Position numbers and translations under genes: made by a program. From Lepidostoma basale (lineage: Eukaryota > Arthropoda > Insecta > Trichoptera > Lepidostomatidae), in the NCBI GenBank assembly GCA_022606425.2, contig JAHDVF020000495.1, positions 186,001 to 250,000 on the forward strand: a stretch of 64,000 nucleotides of DNA. Direction: 5' to 3'. Below the pieces are notes generated by a model. That model saw only the letters and a program-made list of their open reading frames with translations, made no database searches and was not told the origin of the DNA. How positions within the stretch are numbered: position 1 is the stretch's first letter; each line of letters begins with the position of its first letter. Below, in pieces: positions 35,801-48,900 of this stretch.

Positions 35801-36996
35801 AACTGTGGTTTATTTCCCGGGCACAACAAGTGAGATATTAGATATTGTTATTAATAACATATATTTCATTTTCCGTATAGTAAAAATCACAACACGTGAG
35901 TTCTGCCCGAGTTCGCACAAAACAAAACAATGCCGAAAGAAAGAAAGTATGTTTGAACTCACAGAGATATTTGTCAAGTTGAAACTGCAGCGAAACTTGT
36001 AAAATATTTCACAGATGAACCGACTTTGATTAAGTTGGGACAGTGCTCAAAAGTAAAATGTCTCGTGGACCGGCTGGCAGGTCCATGGTACGGACGGGAC
36101 TATTCGTGATTTCTTCGCTCAATTATTATTATCGAATCACGTTACCGCTTGTTGTACGGCGACACCGCGATCGCTGTGTATATTAAAACTTTATGGCGGG
36201 CCGCTATCGCGCACCGTCACCGCATTGTAATAATATTCAGCGTTTTAACTTTTAAAATTTTGCGTGTTCGCCACGTGGGGCCACTTGCTCGCAATTTTTT
36301 TGACAACTGTTTTCATTTTTTGTCGGAACAAGGTCACCTGACTTTGCCGCCATTTGTGGTTTGAATACAATTACACCAATCAGACAACATTTTTTATGAG
36401 TCGATTTCTGATTGGTCAAATTTGATTGTAGAGTTAATCAAACGTGTTTACAATTGGTCACGACAAAACTAATAAATTTGAAAATATACCTATATATTTT
36501 AGTAATTATTTTGATCGCATTATTTTTAAATCCCATTTCCTAATAAGATGGTAAACTTTGAACATACATTGGGATATATTTAATAAACAATTTATTCGAA
36601 ATTACTACTTGTATATTTTTGACATACGTACAAAGTATGTTATCATTCCTAATATCATGTACTTTTTTAATGCTAAATATTTATATCTTTTGAAGACTAC
36701 ACTAATTTTGCTTGTACGTTTGTGCTCTACTTTAATCGCTGGGATAATAATGGACTGCACGGCTTTCCAACAACTTGTTGCTTTCCAGCCCGACTAGAAC
36801 GATCGCATTTGTCTGGTTGACGTCTTGTTTTGAATCCGGCCGCGGCGCTTAATAAATAAATATTTCTCTGTTATTTGTGCAATTTGTGTTTTGTTCTCTC
36901 TGCGGTAATAAGTTGATTTCGTTTCGCGTCTCTAAAAACAGTTATAAATTTCTAACTATAACTGTCACCGAAATAATCCAGTCTCAAGAACAGAAA
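35800..36996. promoter_or_regulatory. Candidate shared PPAT/PAICS promoter region with two CACGTG E-boxes
   Basis: This stretch between the two divergently transcribed purine genes is free of recognisable transposons. It contains CACGTG palindromes at 35893-35898 and 36272-36277 and locally GC-richer patches (36060-36300, 36830-36850). PAICS coding exon 1 begins at 36997, and the PPAT transcript must start upstream of 30720. In vertebrates a bidirectional PPAT-PAICS promoter is driven by NRF1/Myc-type factors through such sites (established knowledge); its action here is inference. Confidence 0.5.
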
Positions 36997-39900
36997 ATGT
37001 CACATCCAACACATGGTAAGCTAAAACGATTTAAAAAAGAGATTTTTGAAAACTTATTAATCAAACATAAACTTTTAATAATTACTGAAAATGTTCTTCA
37101 TTTCTCACCGTTAAAATAAATGTATATTCGCGCCGCCAAATGATATTTAAAAAAAACATTAGTTTTGAATATTCAATTTCTGATGCATGGCATAATAACC
37201 TCTTATGTACTCTGCAAATTGATTTCGCAAAGAAAACTGAAAATAACAATTAATTAATAATGTACCATTAGAATCTGAAGCAGTCTTTTCTACTTTCGGA
37301 CTGTTGTGACTAAATTGTATTTGGCGTAACATTTTTGCAATGTTTACAATAATTTACTTTTTCATTCCTAGATTTCTTAAATCGAAAGAAAAAAACTGAA
37401 TCAATTTGATTTGACAAAAAATATGATGTTGCAATGGACTTGTACCAGACAGTCTATTCCATTCAATCAATATACATGTAGTAATGCACAACAAGGTAGT
37501 AATTTTTTAATCATTTCGACACAATTCAAGAATATTGCATCAATATGGTGGGCAAATGTGTAAAAAATAATAATTTGGGCATATTAAACTGTTTAATGTA
37601 GGTAGGGCGGTTTAAATGTATGAATAGAATTGGAAGAATACGCTGGAAATGCTAATAAAACAATTGAAATGCCGCCTTATTTCATGTCAAAATAATCAAA
37701 TAAGTTTGTCTCAGGATAGAAGAGTTTCTTTGTCTATCAGTAATATAATTGATGTCTATCAGTAATTTTCTGGAAGTTTTCTTATATTTTATGGGAGTGA
37801 TATGTTTTATTATCAAATGTTAACATTTGATAAGCCAAAATATGGCACTCTCATAAAGTATCTTCATCTTCTTCCCTCCAATGCTGGATAAAGGCCTCTA
37901 AATTTTCCTCCACTCGTTCCTGTCTTGTCAAGTGATGCAACGGAAGTGTCATTGAAACGGAAATGTAAATACTATGAATAAAAAAGTATATATTTAAATA
38001 AAACGATGTCTTTTAACTACTTCCACTTTTGTCTTTATTTAGACAGCGACCGGTTTCGCCAGGCTCGCTGTCTAAATTTTTAATAAAATAAATATTCAAA
38101 ATTAAGTAGTGGTAAGTTATATTCTATGAAAAGTAGTTTGGCCCCTTTTGCACCTAAGCTGAAGCAGAGGTCTGTTGCATCACTAGTCTTGTCCCCTCCG
38201 CATCCAGGTCATCCCAGCTATTGGATCAATATCGTCAGTCCATCTTTAGTAGCGTCTGACTCACAGTGGCCGGCTACAAACAGCGTCTGTTCCCAGTGTC
38301 AGGGGCGACCCCACATCAATTAAAGATTCCAACCCGTCTGGCTAGCGCGGTATCTAGATGCCAAAAGCCTTCCATAAAAGAAACAGCATGTGAGAAGGTG
38401 AGAAGAACGCATAATAAAACTTAATAAAAACTAGTGTTTTTATCAATGTTAAATGAATACAGTGGTATTTGATAATTTAACTGGGAAACATGTTTACAAG
38501 AGATGGAAAAATGACATGGAAAGACATGGAAAGAAGGGTTGATGCTGGAAACAAAATAAATGGTGCACTCAAAATCATCATTGCATATAGAAATATATCG
38601 ACTGAAACAAAGATGTCAGTTCAAAAAAACAATGCGTAAAGTGGAAAAAACAAAGTTAATTCAAAACCTTTATACGTAATATGAGTTTAGAACAATTAAT
38701 ACAATTAGAAGAGAAGGCGATTCCGGAGGGACCTCATCGAGAGGATGGACCCAGCAAGGATTCCTGAGATCATGATGCACGAGACTCCAGAGGACCATCC
38801 ACCTCCAGGACGACTACCAAAAAGATGGAGGAAAAGCTGGTTGTCTTCATCACAGGAAGAAAGTTGATATTCTGCATAAACAGGTCACAAGATCTACAAT
38901 CAGAAGATGAAGAATACAATTAGAGAGCTTGAAAATCCTTAATTTCTGTACAAATTCCTTGTTTTATTAGTAAAGACTCGAGATGAAGCCCGCACCACCT
39001 TTTGTTCACTATCTCCTAGTCTTAGTTCGTTGCCTTTTTATAAAATGTATACAGCTCATAGTAACAGAGATGAGAGCAAGTCATCGCATTAATACATTTC
39101 TTTTATTGAAACAATTAAATATTAAAACACTTCTTTTCCTCCTTTTCCTGACCCGAGATAACTTTTCATGATAAAACATTCATTTTAGATAAACTTAAGG
39201 CGTTAACACTGTGGAATTCCATAATGACGAATTTTTTATGAACTAAAAAAGAAAGATCCGTCTCACGGTTTTATGATTTTGTCATTTCTTTCGTACAATT
39301 TGTGAGACGGATCTTTTGTTAAAATTTCTATTGTACCCCCAAAAGTGGCCCCAAACAGTGTCAAATGCCATTTCTCTGGACCATGGCAGGCAAAAAACCA
39401 ATTAGAGAAAAAGTCGTTAGACACACATGGCAGTGGATCGGTCACACTCTGAGACGGAACCCAGCCTGCATCGCTCAGGGCGCACTAGACTGGTCCCCTA
39501 TGGGAGGAAAGAGGAAGCGAGGCAGTCCTAGAGCCACCTGGAGAAGAGCCCTGCAGGACGAGGTTAAAGCAGTAGGCCTCACTTGGGATGATGTTAGGCA
39601 TCAGACATGCAATAGAGTCGGGTGGAGAAGGTTCCTTGAGGCTCTATGCACCACGGAGGTGTGACAGGACAAAAAGAAGAAAAGTATTTTTTCAACTTGT
39701 GTCAATGTCCATTTGTTTTGTCTTAAAATATGAACTGTTCCCTTACTTAATCGCCTTAAAGCAATAAAACACCCTCAACTCAATACTTCCATCTAAAAAT
39801 CCTTTCAAAATTGAACCCATTGATGTCTATTGTTATCTCCCTAGTACTAGCCAAGTTAACTAACACATTTTATATATAATTCTAGGTTCTTGCACTCAGT

Positions 39901-42900
39901 TTGTAATAATTTTGGTTAGTTTATATCGTTCTCCTGATGATGAAACATGCTAAGAAAAATAAACTCAAAAGTGGGAATACAGTGTTTTAATTCACAAAAA
40001 ATTCATCATAAAACATTCATTTGTTAACTACACTGTTGCACAAAACAAATTTAAAATTACTACGACTTTTAAATGAATGAATGAAAACACAGTGTTTTCC
40101 ACATTTTAGTTTATTTTTATCATCGTTTTACACCTCTATCGTCGGAAGAATTATGTAAACTAACCAAAAATCCAAGAAACTAAGAAGCATGTAACATGTG
40201 CAAATTTAAATTATGAGTACCAGGGACATAACAATTACAAGAGTTTAATTGGTTAATATTTTATGTATTGAAAAGATTTTAAATGGGAGTGTTTTGGGTG
40301 ATTCATTATACTAAAGGTTCACTGTTCATATTTTAAGACATGAAACAAATGGCTACTGCACTCATTAAATAAAACAATAACAACCAGTGTACAATACAAA
40401 GGGATTTAAAAGATCTGGATTATTGTATTTTTAAGGGTCAGAAAACTTAAATAAAAATGTAAAATACGAATTCAAAGTAATTCTTCTTCTTTCTCCGTTT
40501 CCTCATTACTGAGCGTAGTGATCCATGGATCCATCCGTGGCTAAAACAAAATGCCTCCAATCCTCTCTGTTCTTCATACCCTGCACTGCCGAGTAGAGGT
40601 CTCTCCTAGTCATCTCCTTAATCTGGTCCCACCACCGCGCAGGAGATCTGCCTCTACTTCTGGAACACTTCCTGTGGCAATACTGTTACCCAGCTCTCTC
40701 TTGGCAATATGACCAAAGAAACTCAATACTCGACGACTGCATACTACAGATAGTCTTCCTGTTATTTTGAGTTCATTAAGAACTGAGTCATTCGTCCTTT
40801 TTGCAGTCCATGGTATCCTCAGCATGCGACACCAACACCGCATTTCAAAGTAATAGATCAAAGGAATGCCCATTTTGGTACTTACCACATTAGATAGCAC
40901 AGATTCTTTATTTGTAAAGATTTGCTTTGCCCTTTATAAAAGTTAATTATTTGGTTATCAATTAAACATGAGAAAAATATGTTTTTCTCTTGGGGTGAAC
41001 AATATTTTTGTTTATATTACGGCAGATGTTTTCAAATATCCGTGTCCACTATTAATGCTTGGAATACGAACCTAATAGACAGAGATAAGCATCTGAAACA
41101 TTGTGACATTGTGTTCATTTACTGTTCAGTGCTGAGATTAAGAAAGGACACCAGGGTGCTCCTTTATAAGTCTGCTGTCTTGCCTACACTCTGCAAGCCT
41201 CAGGTACCACCAACGTTGTCTGCCAAGGATACTAAACGTGAAATGGCAAGGCAAACTGACACGTGACAGTATACTTGTTGAGATAAGTAAGACAAGTATT
41301 GAGACTACCAGTATTCAGAGACAACTGCGCTGGGCTGGCCATGTCATAAGAATGCCTGAGACTAGACTCGCAAAGAAAATACTGTACTCTCTCAGGTGAT
41401 CCAAAGAAAACAAGTGCACATTAGAGGAAACGCTTCAAAGACTGCCTGAATGAAAATGTTATGAACAAAATTATGAAAGAAACATTAAGATGGTTTTGAT
41501 ACATGGAAAAAATGAATGAGGACAGAATGGTAGCAAAAGTATATGTTAACAATGTAAATGGAACTAGAAATAGAGGACATTGGTAAATTTGGCAAGATCA
41601 AATAAATCAAATATTGAATGTCGGCCACTTGAGGAGTCGGAGAAATCGACATGCTTGCACAACACGATGTATGAATGTTGAGGAAACGAGAGATGTCAGG
41701 AAAGAAAAGTGTGGCAAACCATTCTTTCTGCCTACCCCTTCGACGAGATGGTTAGTTAGTAAAATAATAAAATTGTGCCGGGAGTTGCCATTTCTCATAT
41801 TAGAGATAAACAGGCTGTTGAACACGAGTGCACTTTGGTTAACTCTGATTAAACAGTCTCACTGTAGAATACAGTAATAGGATGTGTTTTATCTTCTTGA
41901 TAATAGCACAAAGTATACCTGCCACACAAACGTGCTATCCTAGGGCAACCTTGATACTCTGCAGTTGATACTTGTTTGTGTTGTTTGACCTCCTTATCTG
42001 CGATACTGATCCATTTAAAATATTTCCTCCTACTGAATATCATGTTGTTGTTCTCAAGAGATCCAAATATGAAGTTGTTTTTATTTACTCAGGACGTATC
42101 TGGTGCATGTTTACGCAATTGTTGCCCAGAATAGATGGATATTAAATGTGAGCGTAACAATCTCCCTGTGTTCAGACTACATGCGCATGGCTGCAGTTGT
42201 CATTAATATTCGTCTTTTAATTGTGTAATAAAATGAATGACGGTCTGTCATGACAGTCTGCAACATTAGCGTGAAGGTTGAAAATCTGGAACAAGTGGAT
42301 GAATTTGTATATTCAGGAAGTATGTTTACAAAGGATGGACGAATGATGAGGGATGTTGAAAGAATACGATATTGATGACCATTGTGGCAGAGTAATAAGA
42401 GGTCTGACAGCAGCAGCAGAAGGTCCCTAGTTTGATTCCTGGCGACGGCAGTGTGATTATCACACTGTCTTTGGTCTGGTGTAAAATTAATGTGACAATA
42501 AAATGGTTTCAACAAGATTTTATTTAATTTTTTTAAAAAGACAATACCAAGGATTTAAATCAATGATATTAGAATTTATTTTACAATCTTCAATGTGAGC
42601 AGAAAATAGCTCATTATTATGAAGAAGGAATCTGGTCGTGTCCAGGCTTGAACCCATGTCCCCTGGATCAGGAGCCAAGCTTTCTATCCCCTAGACCACC
42701 ACCCGATTGATGATGGCGCAACATGAAAATTGGACTTCACGATTGCGCTTCATTGGAGCTAGCCGTGGCGCTCATATGCCCGAAATCATGTTTAAATAAT
42801 AATGGCATAAAAGTATCTATTAAATAAAGCCAATATCATAGCCATTAACATTATTTCAATGTGTATTTTTTTTCATTTTGAATTTTTATACCTCTAAAAA

Positions 42901-45900
42901 AAACACTCTTTAGATTAGCTACATATCCCATTTCACAAAAATCAATATAACAGCTAAAACAAATTGTAAACAGTAATTGGGTTCAAACAAAAAAAGGAAA
43001 GTTGGGGCAGGCAACAAAATGAATGGTGCACTTAAAGTTGTCATTGCAAGCAAAAGTCTTCCAAAAAAAGCTGATATGGTAGTGCACAATGATATTCTTG
43101 TACCGACCTTTATGTTTGGAAGTAAAAGCATACTGGCAAAAGAAGGATGAAAGTAGAAAAAAAATCGCTTAGACGAATGTGTAGTAAATCTGTATATGAT
43201 ACATGCGTTAAATGCAAATAAGAAGTGAATGCAGTGCAAATGAAAGTGTTATGAACAAAATGGGACATTAAGATGGTTGTACTTCTCATTTGTTTTGTCA
43301 TAATCCCGATTGTGTTACATCAATGAAGATCTGTTCTAACAGAGCCATAATAATAATAATAATAATAAGGCTAATTTTTATAGCGCCGTTTTTGTGAATA
43401 GGTCACCTCAAGGGCGCTTTGACAACGTTTTTAGTCATGAGAGCTGCGTGTGACACCAGCACTGAGATAACCGTTGTTTTCATTTTATGAAGTTTCACAA
43501 TGGAGTTCTGGTCCCATGCCTAATGTATGGAAGCGAAGCATGGAACTGGCAGAAGAAGGATGAAAGCAGAATAAATGCAGTAGAGATGAGGTCCCTAAGA
43601 CGTATGTGTGGTAGAACGATATACGACAGAATCTCAAATGCTGATATAAGAAAGGAATGTAGAGCGGAAGAAGGTATTATGAACAAAATTATGAGAGGAT
43701 CGCTGCGATGGTTCGGACATATGAAACACATGGATGGAGAAAGAATGGTTAAGAAAGTTGATGGAAATGGAGTTGAGTCGAGGCAGACCGAGGAAAACAT
43801 GGCATGACCAAATTAATCCAATTTTAAAGGTCGGTCATGTTAGAAATCGGAGGAATCGACTTGCGTGTATGACTCGTATAATGTGGAGGAACCTAGAGAG
43901 GTTTGCCAGGATAGAGTAGTGTGGTGTTCCATTCTCTCTACCTATCCCTGCAGAGAAACGGCGTGATGGTTTGTTTGTTCATTTTATGCAATATTTTGAA
44001 AAGGTGGGTTTTAGGTGGTTATTAGGTGGTTAGTGATAAAAATGTTTTAATACTATGAAAAAGCATTTATTTTTCTCTCTAAATCGTTTCATATTGATTT
44101 TTTGTAGCATGTAGTTCCCACGTAAAAATGTTATGTAATTTCGTATTTTATATTATACTTTTGATATTTACAATAATATTGATGATGAGTTTTGTTTGTT
44201 TCACAGTGGGGTCGTATGCCCTGGGGGCCCTGTTGATCGAGGGCAAGACGAAGCAGGTGTACGAGGTGGCCGGGGACCAGGCCCACTGCGTGCTGCTGAG
44301 CAAGGACCGCATCACGGCCGGAGATGGGGCCAAGGCGCACGACTTGAGGGGCAAGGCGGCCGTCTCCAACCTAACCAACGGGAAGGTCTTTCGGATACTC
44401 AATGCAGCCGGTAAAATACTTCCTTCACTTTTTATCCCCACTGCTTGATCTCTACGAGTATATGACCTGTATTAATTATACAAGTGAGTCGTAGGGAATA
44501 TACAATATTTAGGAAAACCTTTAGGTTGGTTTGATCAGTGACTGTGAGACCTGTATCAGTCTGCCTATATCAGTGATGATGAAAAAATAGTCTCAAGCAA
44601 AAGAAATTAAATAATCTTATACCTGAAAACATATTCAGGAAAACTCTAGATGGTACACATACTCGTATACCAGATGTATGCAATAAGTCTTTTCCTGTTT
44701 CACTAAGAGATGGCGCCACCGAACAGTACGTAGGGTATGAATTTGACACTACGTCAGTTGATTCGTCTGACATTAACCTACAAACATAAACGAGTTGAGT
44801 CCGCCAAACAATAGCGTCTGTGTTGTATCGTTCAGTGATCATGTCGACGTTTGTGCCTGAAAAAGAAGACCAACTGTTTGGTGACCTGCCAGGTTTGGTG
44901 ATTGCAGAAATGTATGCGATTGTATTGAGTGTCCATTTTACATAGTCTCCTGCAGAATCGTCTCCTCATTCTGCCTCATCTCACAATGTCCTCAGCATTA
45001 CAGATTTTCCTTATTTCTCACTCTGTCTTCAAGAGATTTTATTGCAATGTCTGTCTCTACACCGTAAGTCGTTATTGGTCTGACACAGGTCTTATAAATT
45101 CGTACTTTGCTGTCTGTCGGTATATGTTCCATATGATGTTGTAGAAACATCCAGCTATTGCAGAAGCTTTATTGGTCTGTTCTCCGACTTCGTTATATAG
45201 GTTTTTCGATACCAAGATAATTGAACTTTGAAAGTTGCTTGATTGGCTTGTCGTTTGAGATCAGTTCGCACCTAAGAGAGTGACACATAAGACTGATTGG
45301 TTTGTATCGCAGGTATCCAGACAGCGTACGTGAAGGCAGTGAGCGAGACGGGTTTCCTGTCCAAGAAGTGTTCCATGGTGCCCATCGAGTGGGTGACGCG
45401 CCGCCTGGCCACCGGCTCCTTCCTCAAGCGCCACCCCGGGGTGCCCGAGGGCCTGCGCTTCTCCCCGCCCAAGCAGGAGACCTTCTACAAGGACGACGCC
45501 AACCACGACCCCCAGTGGTCCGAGGAGCAGATCATCTCTGCCAACTTCTCATTCAACGGCCTCACCATCGGTGAGTCTCTTTGTGGACCATTTAGGGGAA
45601 AACATTTTCATTTCATTGTGTCATTCTAATCATATTTATATGCAGAGAAGCAAGCTCAACAATTTACATATACAAATGTCTCAAATAGATGGATTACATA
45701 GGGGAAATAATTTAAAACACTATTATATTTTGTTTTTACACTTTATTTTGTTTTATCCAACTAACCGGTTTCGCTCCCGCCGGAGCTTCATCAGGGTTAT
45801 AGAAACAAACTGTTTGAAGGTATAAAATAGTTTTAACAATGCCACACCACAAATGAAGTGCTTCATATTTTTATGTTTTTAAATAGTCTCGCCACTTTGC

Positions 45901-48900
45901 CACCAATTTTATGTTTTATCCTTCGGGTGAGGATTTTTGGGATGGAATAACTTCCAACACGATTAAATGTTTAAGTAGAGAACTTTATTTAAGACGATGT
46001 TACAAGCAAGAAATTACAATGATATAAAGATGTGTTACAAGTAAGGAGTTGCAATTATATCTAGATGTGTTACTATTAAGGAGTCGCAATTGTATCTAGA
46101 CTTGTTACTATTAAGGAGTTGCAATTGTATCTAGACGTGTTACTATTAAAGAGAGCAATTGTATCTGATTTAATCCATGATGCGGTTCAAGTAGGAAAGT
46201 CATTCGTAGGAACGGGTGGTTAGGTACATAACAATATGGAATACTATACTAAGGGTGTCACAATAAGAGTGCAAGATTGAAATTTTGCTCCATTTTGGCT
46301 CTCATTTCTTTCAATCTATTTGTAAATGTTGGGCCATCTGTAGATAATAAAGTACTAGTGTTGAAAATATCCGCTCTAATGGTTAGGTGCTGTTTAGTGC
46401 AGACAAAATGAATGATAAACTGTTGGTGTGTGTTCCAGGCGAGGATGAAGTGGACCTCATGCGGCGCACGTCCATCCTGGTGTTTGAGATCCTGGAGCGG
46501 GCGTGGACGCAGCGGGACTGCGCGCTGGTGGATATGAAAATCGAATTCGGGGTGGACCAGGAAGGTAAAACCTAATTCTCTCCATCAGCTCGGTATTTGA
46601 AACCATTAAAAGTTCTTCTGAAGATGACAAATGTACTTAGAAACATTTTGGGTGACCAGCTATCTAACTAACTTAGATAGATTGCCACACTGCTCAGTCC
46701 TGACATAATCCTCTACATTTGTACACCGAAAAATGCACACTTGTCGATTTTTCCTTCTTTTAAAATGTGGCCGCTTTTTAGTAATTGATTCATTTGGTCA
46801 TGTCACGTCCTTGGCTATAAGTGACCAGTTGATAACTATAATGAGTGGCTGCACCTCTTATGCGGAGTTGAAGAGAGTTGCCGAGGACCGAGCGGAGTGG
46901 AAGAGGAGATGCGTCGCCTTGCTGCAGACCAATCATTAGATTGAGACCGGAGAAGAGAAGAATGAGTTTTCCCTACTGAATTAAAAACTACAGAGAAGTG
47001 TGTTGTTCCAGGCAATCTGCTGGTGGCGGACGTGATAGACTCTGACTCCTGGCGCCTCTGGCCCTCGGGGGACAAGCGCCTCATGGTGGATAAGCAGGTA
47101 CCTAACAACTCTACATGCAATGATCTACGAGATCGAGAGAAGGCTCCTGCCTTTTAATCCAGACAGAAATTGTATGTAGATTAATAGATTATCTCGGTGA
47201 TATTGGGAAGGGGATTTTCACTTTCGATTATTATGTATGTCTCAAGTAACCAATAACAATATTATATGTTCCACAAGAAAACCATTATAACCTGGTAATT
47301 GGAGATTATCTCTGAAACACGGCTTCTAGAAGAACATGGAATATAAATATCTAATTTTCTCGCTCTTGAAATATAAAAATATTTTTTTGTATAAACATTT
47401 ATCCATGTAAAAGAAATCATCCCAGTTGCTCTAGTCACATTTTAATAGTGTCAAACATTTTTGCTGATGAAATAGTAAGCGGCTGCATAAGGCCTTGGAA
47501 TATCTATAAGTTCTCCCCTTAAAATCTCCAAATCCCTTTTTTATTAGGGTTCTATGAAAATTTATTTGTCAATATTAAATAATTGTACATACTTTGTTGT
47601 CCAAATATAACAATAAAAATAGACTTTCACCAAAGATTTGTAATATTAAAGCCAACAAAATGATGTACCACACCTAATAATGTATGGTGGCATGCACTGC
47701 AATGCCCATTGCAAGAAGGAAAACAAATGTTGCTCGTATAACTCGCCGATAATATTGGCCATTCTGTATTTAGAGCGGGATATTTTAAACCAAATTGATA
47801 CTATCTAAATACACAATGAACGGGCAAGAAATTAGTTTCTCTTTGGGTAACAACGTTATAAGTGTTTTCTTGAACTTGTGCCACCGCTGGCTGTAAGATA
47901 AAACTGTAATAGAGAAATAATCCCAAATTTTGATGCGAGTGTGTTTTACTTGTGTTAGGTATACCGCAACCTTACCACCGTGACGTCCTCCGACCTGGAC
48001 ACGGTGAAGAGGAACTTCGAGTGGGTGGCGGAGCAGCTGGAGCACCTGGCGCCCGCGCGGCCCCACACCGTCGCCATCCTCATGGGCTCCCCCAGCGACG
48101 GCGAGCACGGCTCCAAGATACTCAAGTGTGAGTACTGGGCTAGTCTCATGGATACATTAGCACGGGCGGTAACAGGTCCAGAGGCAAATGGGGGCGTTGA
48201 GGCAGTCAATGGCCACTCGGCCGTGGCGTACCTATTAAGAAAATTAATAATAAAATACTTTGAAAATACTATTTTCATGACACTGTCTATTGAAAATCAA
48301 AAATTTTCGATTTGTTAATCTTAATCATGTTCACATAAATGTGCATTTAAAAAAAAATGTAAGTCCATGTCCATTTCCCGTTGTTTTCTACATTTTTTGT
48401 ATACTACAGCATGCCTTCCAAATTTGAAGGCAATTAGTGTATAGAAATTCTTAGATATTGATTCTCATGACATCAAATGTTATTTTCACACTTTTATCGC
48501 CGGGAACCCAAGGCCTTTGGTGTGGGAGTCATAGCTGTTGCCATCTGCCACGAAGGCCATCAATGGATAGAGAGATAATGTGTAACAATATTTAAATATT
48601 TGGTAAAAGTCTTATGGGAGACGTTAGAATTGTATTTTTATAAAAGAGGCTATGGTCCAGAGAAGGTTGCGAATCTATGCATTAGCACATAAATTAATTG
48701 AACTGATTTCTTGCTGGGTATGCTGGACTACCAATCATTGGAAATAAGACCAACTATCTATTTGGGTGTTCATTAGTTTCGTGGTCGAATATATAATTCT
48801 GACAATTCACTGCAACAATGGCAACATAGATTTATTTCACCTGCCACTGTGTAGAACCAATCTACCTAAGGTAATGCCCGTGGGCAGGGCAATAATCCTT

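Larger units (their letters stand above)
39170..40010 (+). repeat. Dispersed repeat P, copy 2, with LINE-B insertion
   Basis: Reverse complement of 1373-2052, here with LINE-B (39345-39680) and a small hairpin (39252-39316) inserted. At 39931 the hammerhead-like core has lost its stem II (CTGATGATGAAACATG). Confidence 0.6.

Noticed and set aside
36051..36190. ATG at 36058 (MSRGPAG...) as an alternative PAICS or separate gene start
   Set aside because: No donor in the right phase and no similarity; 36997 fits PAICS exon 2 exactly.
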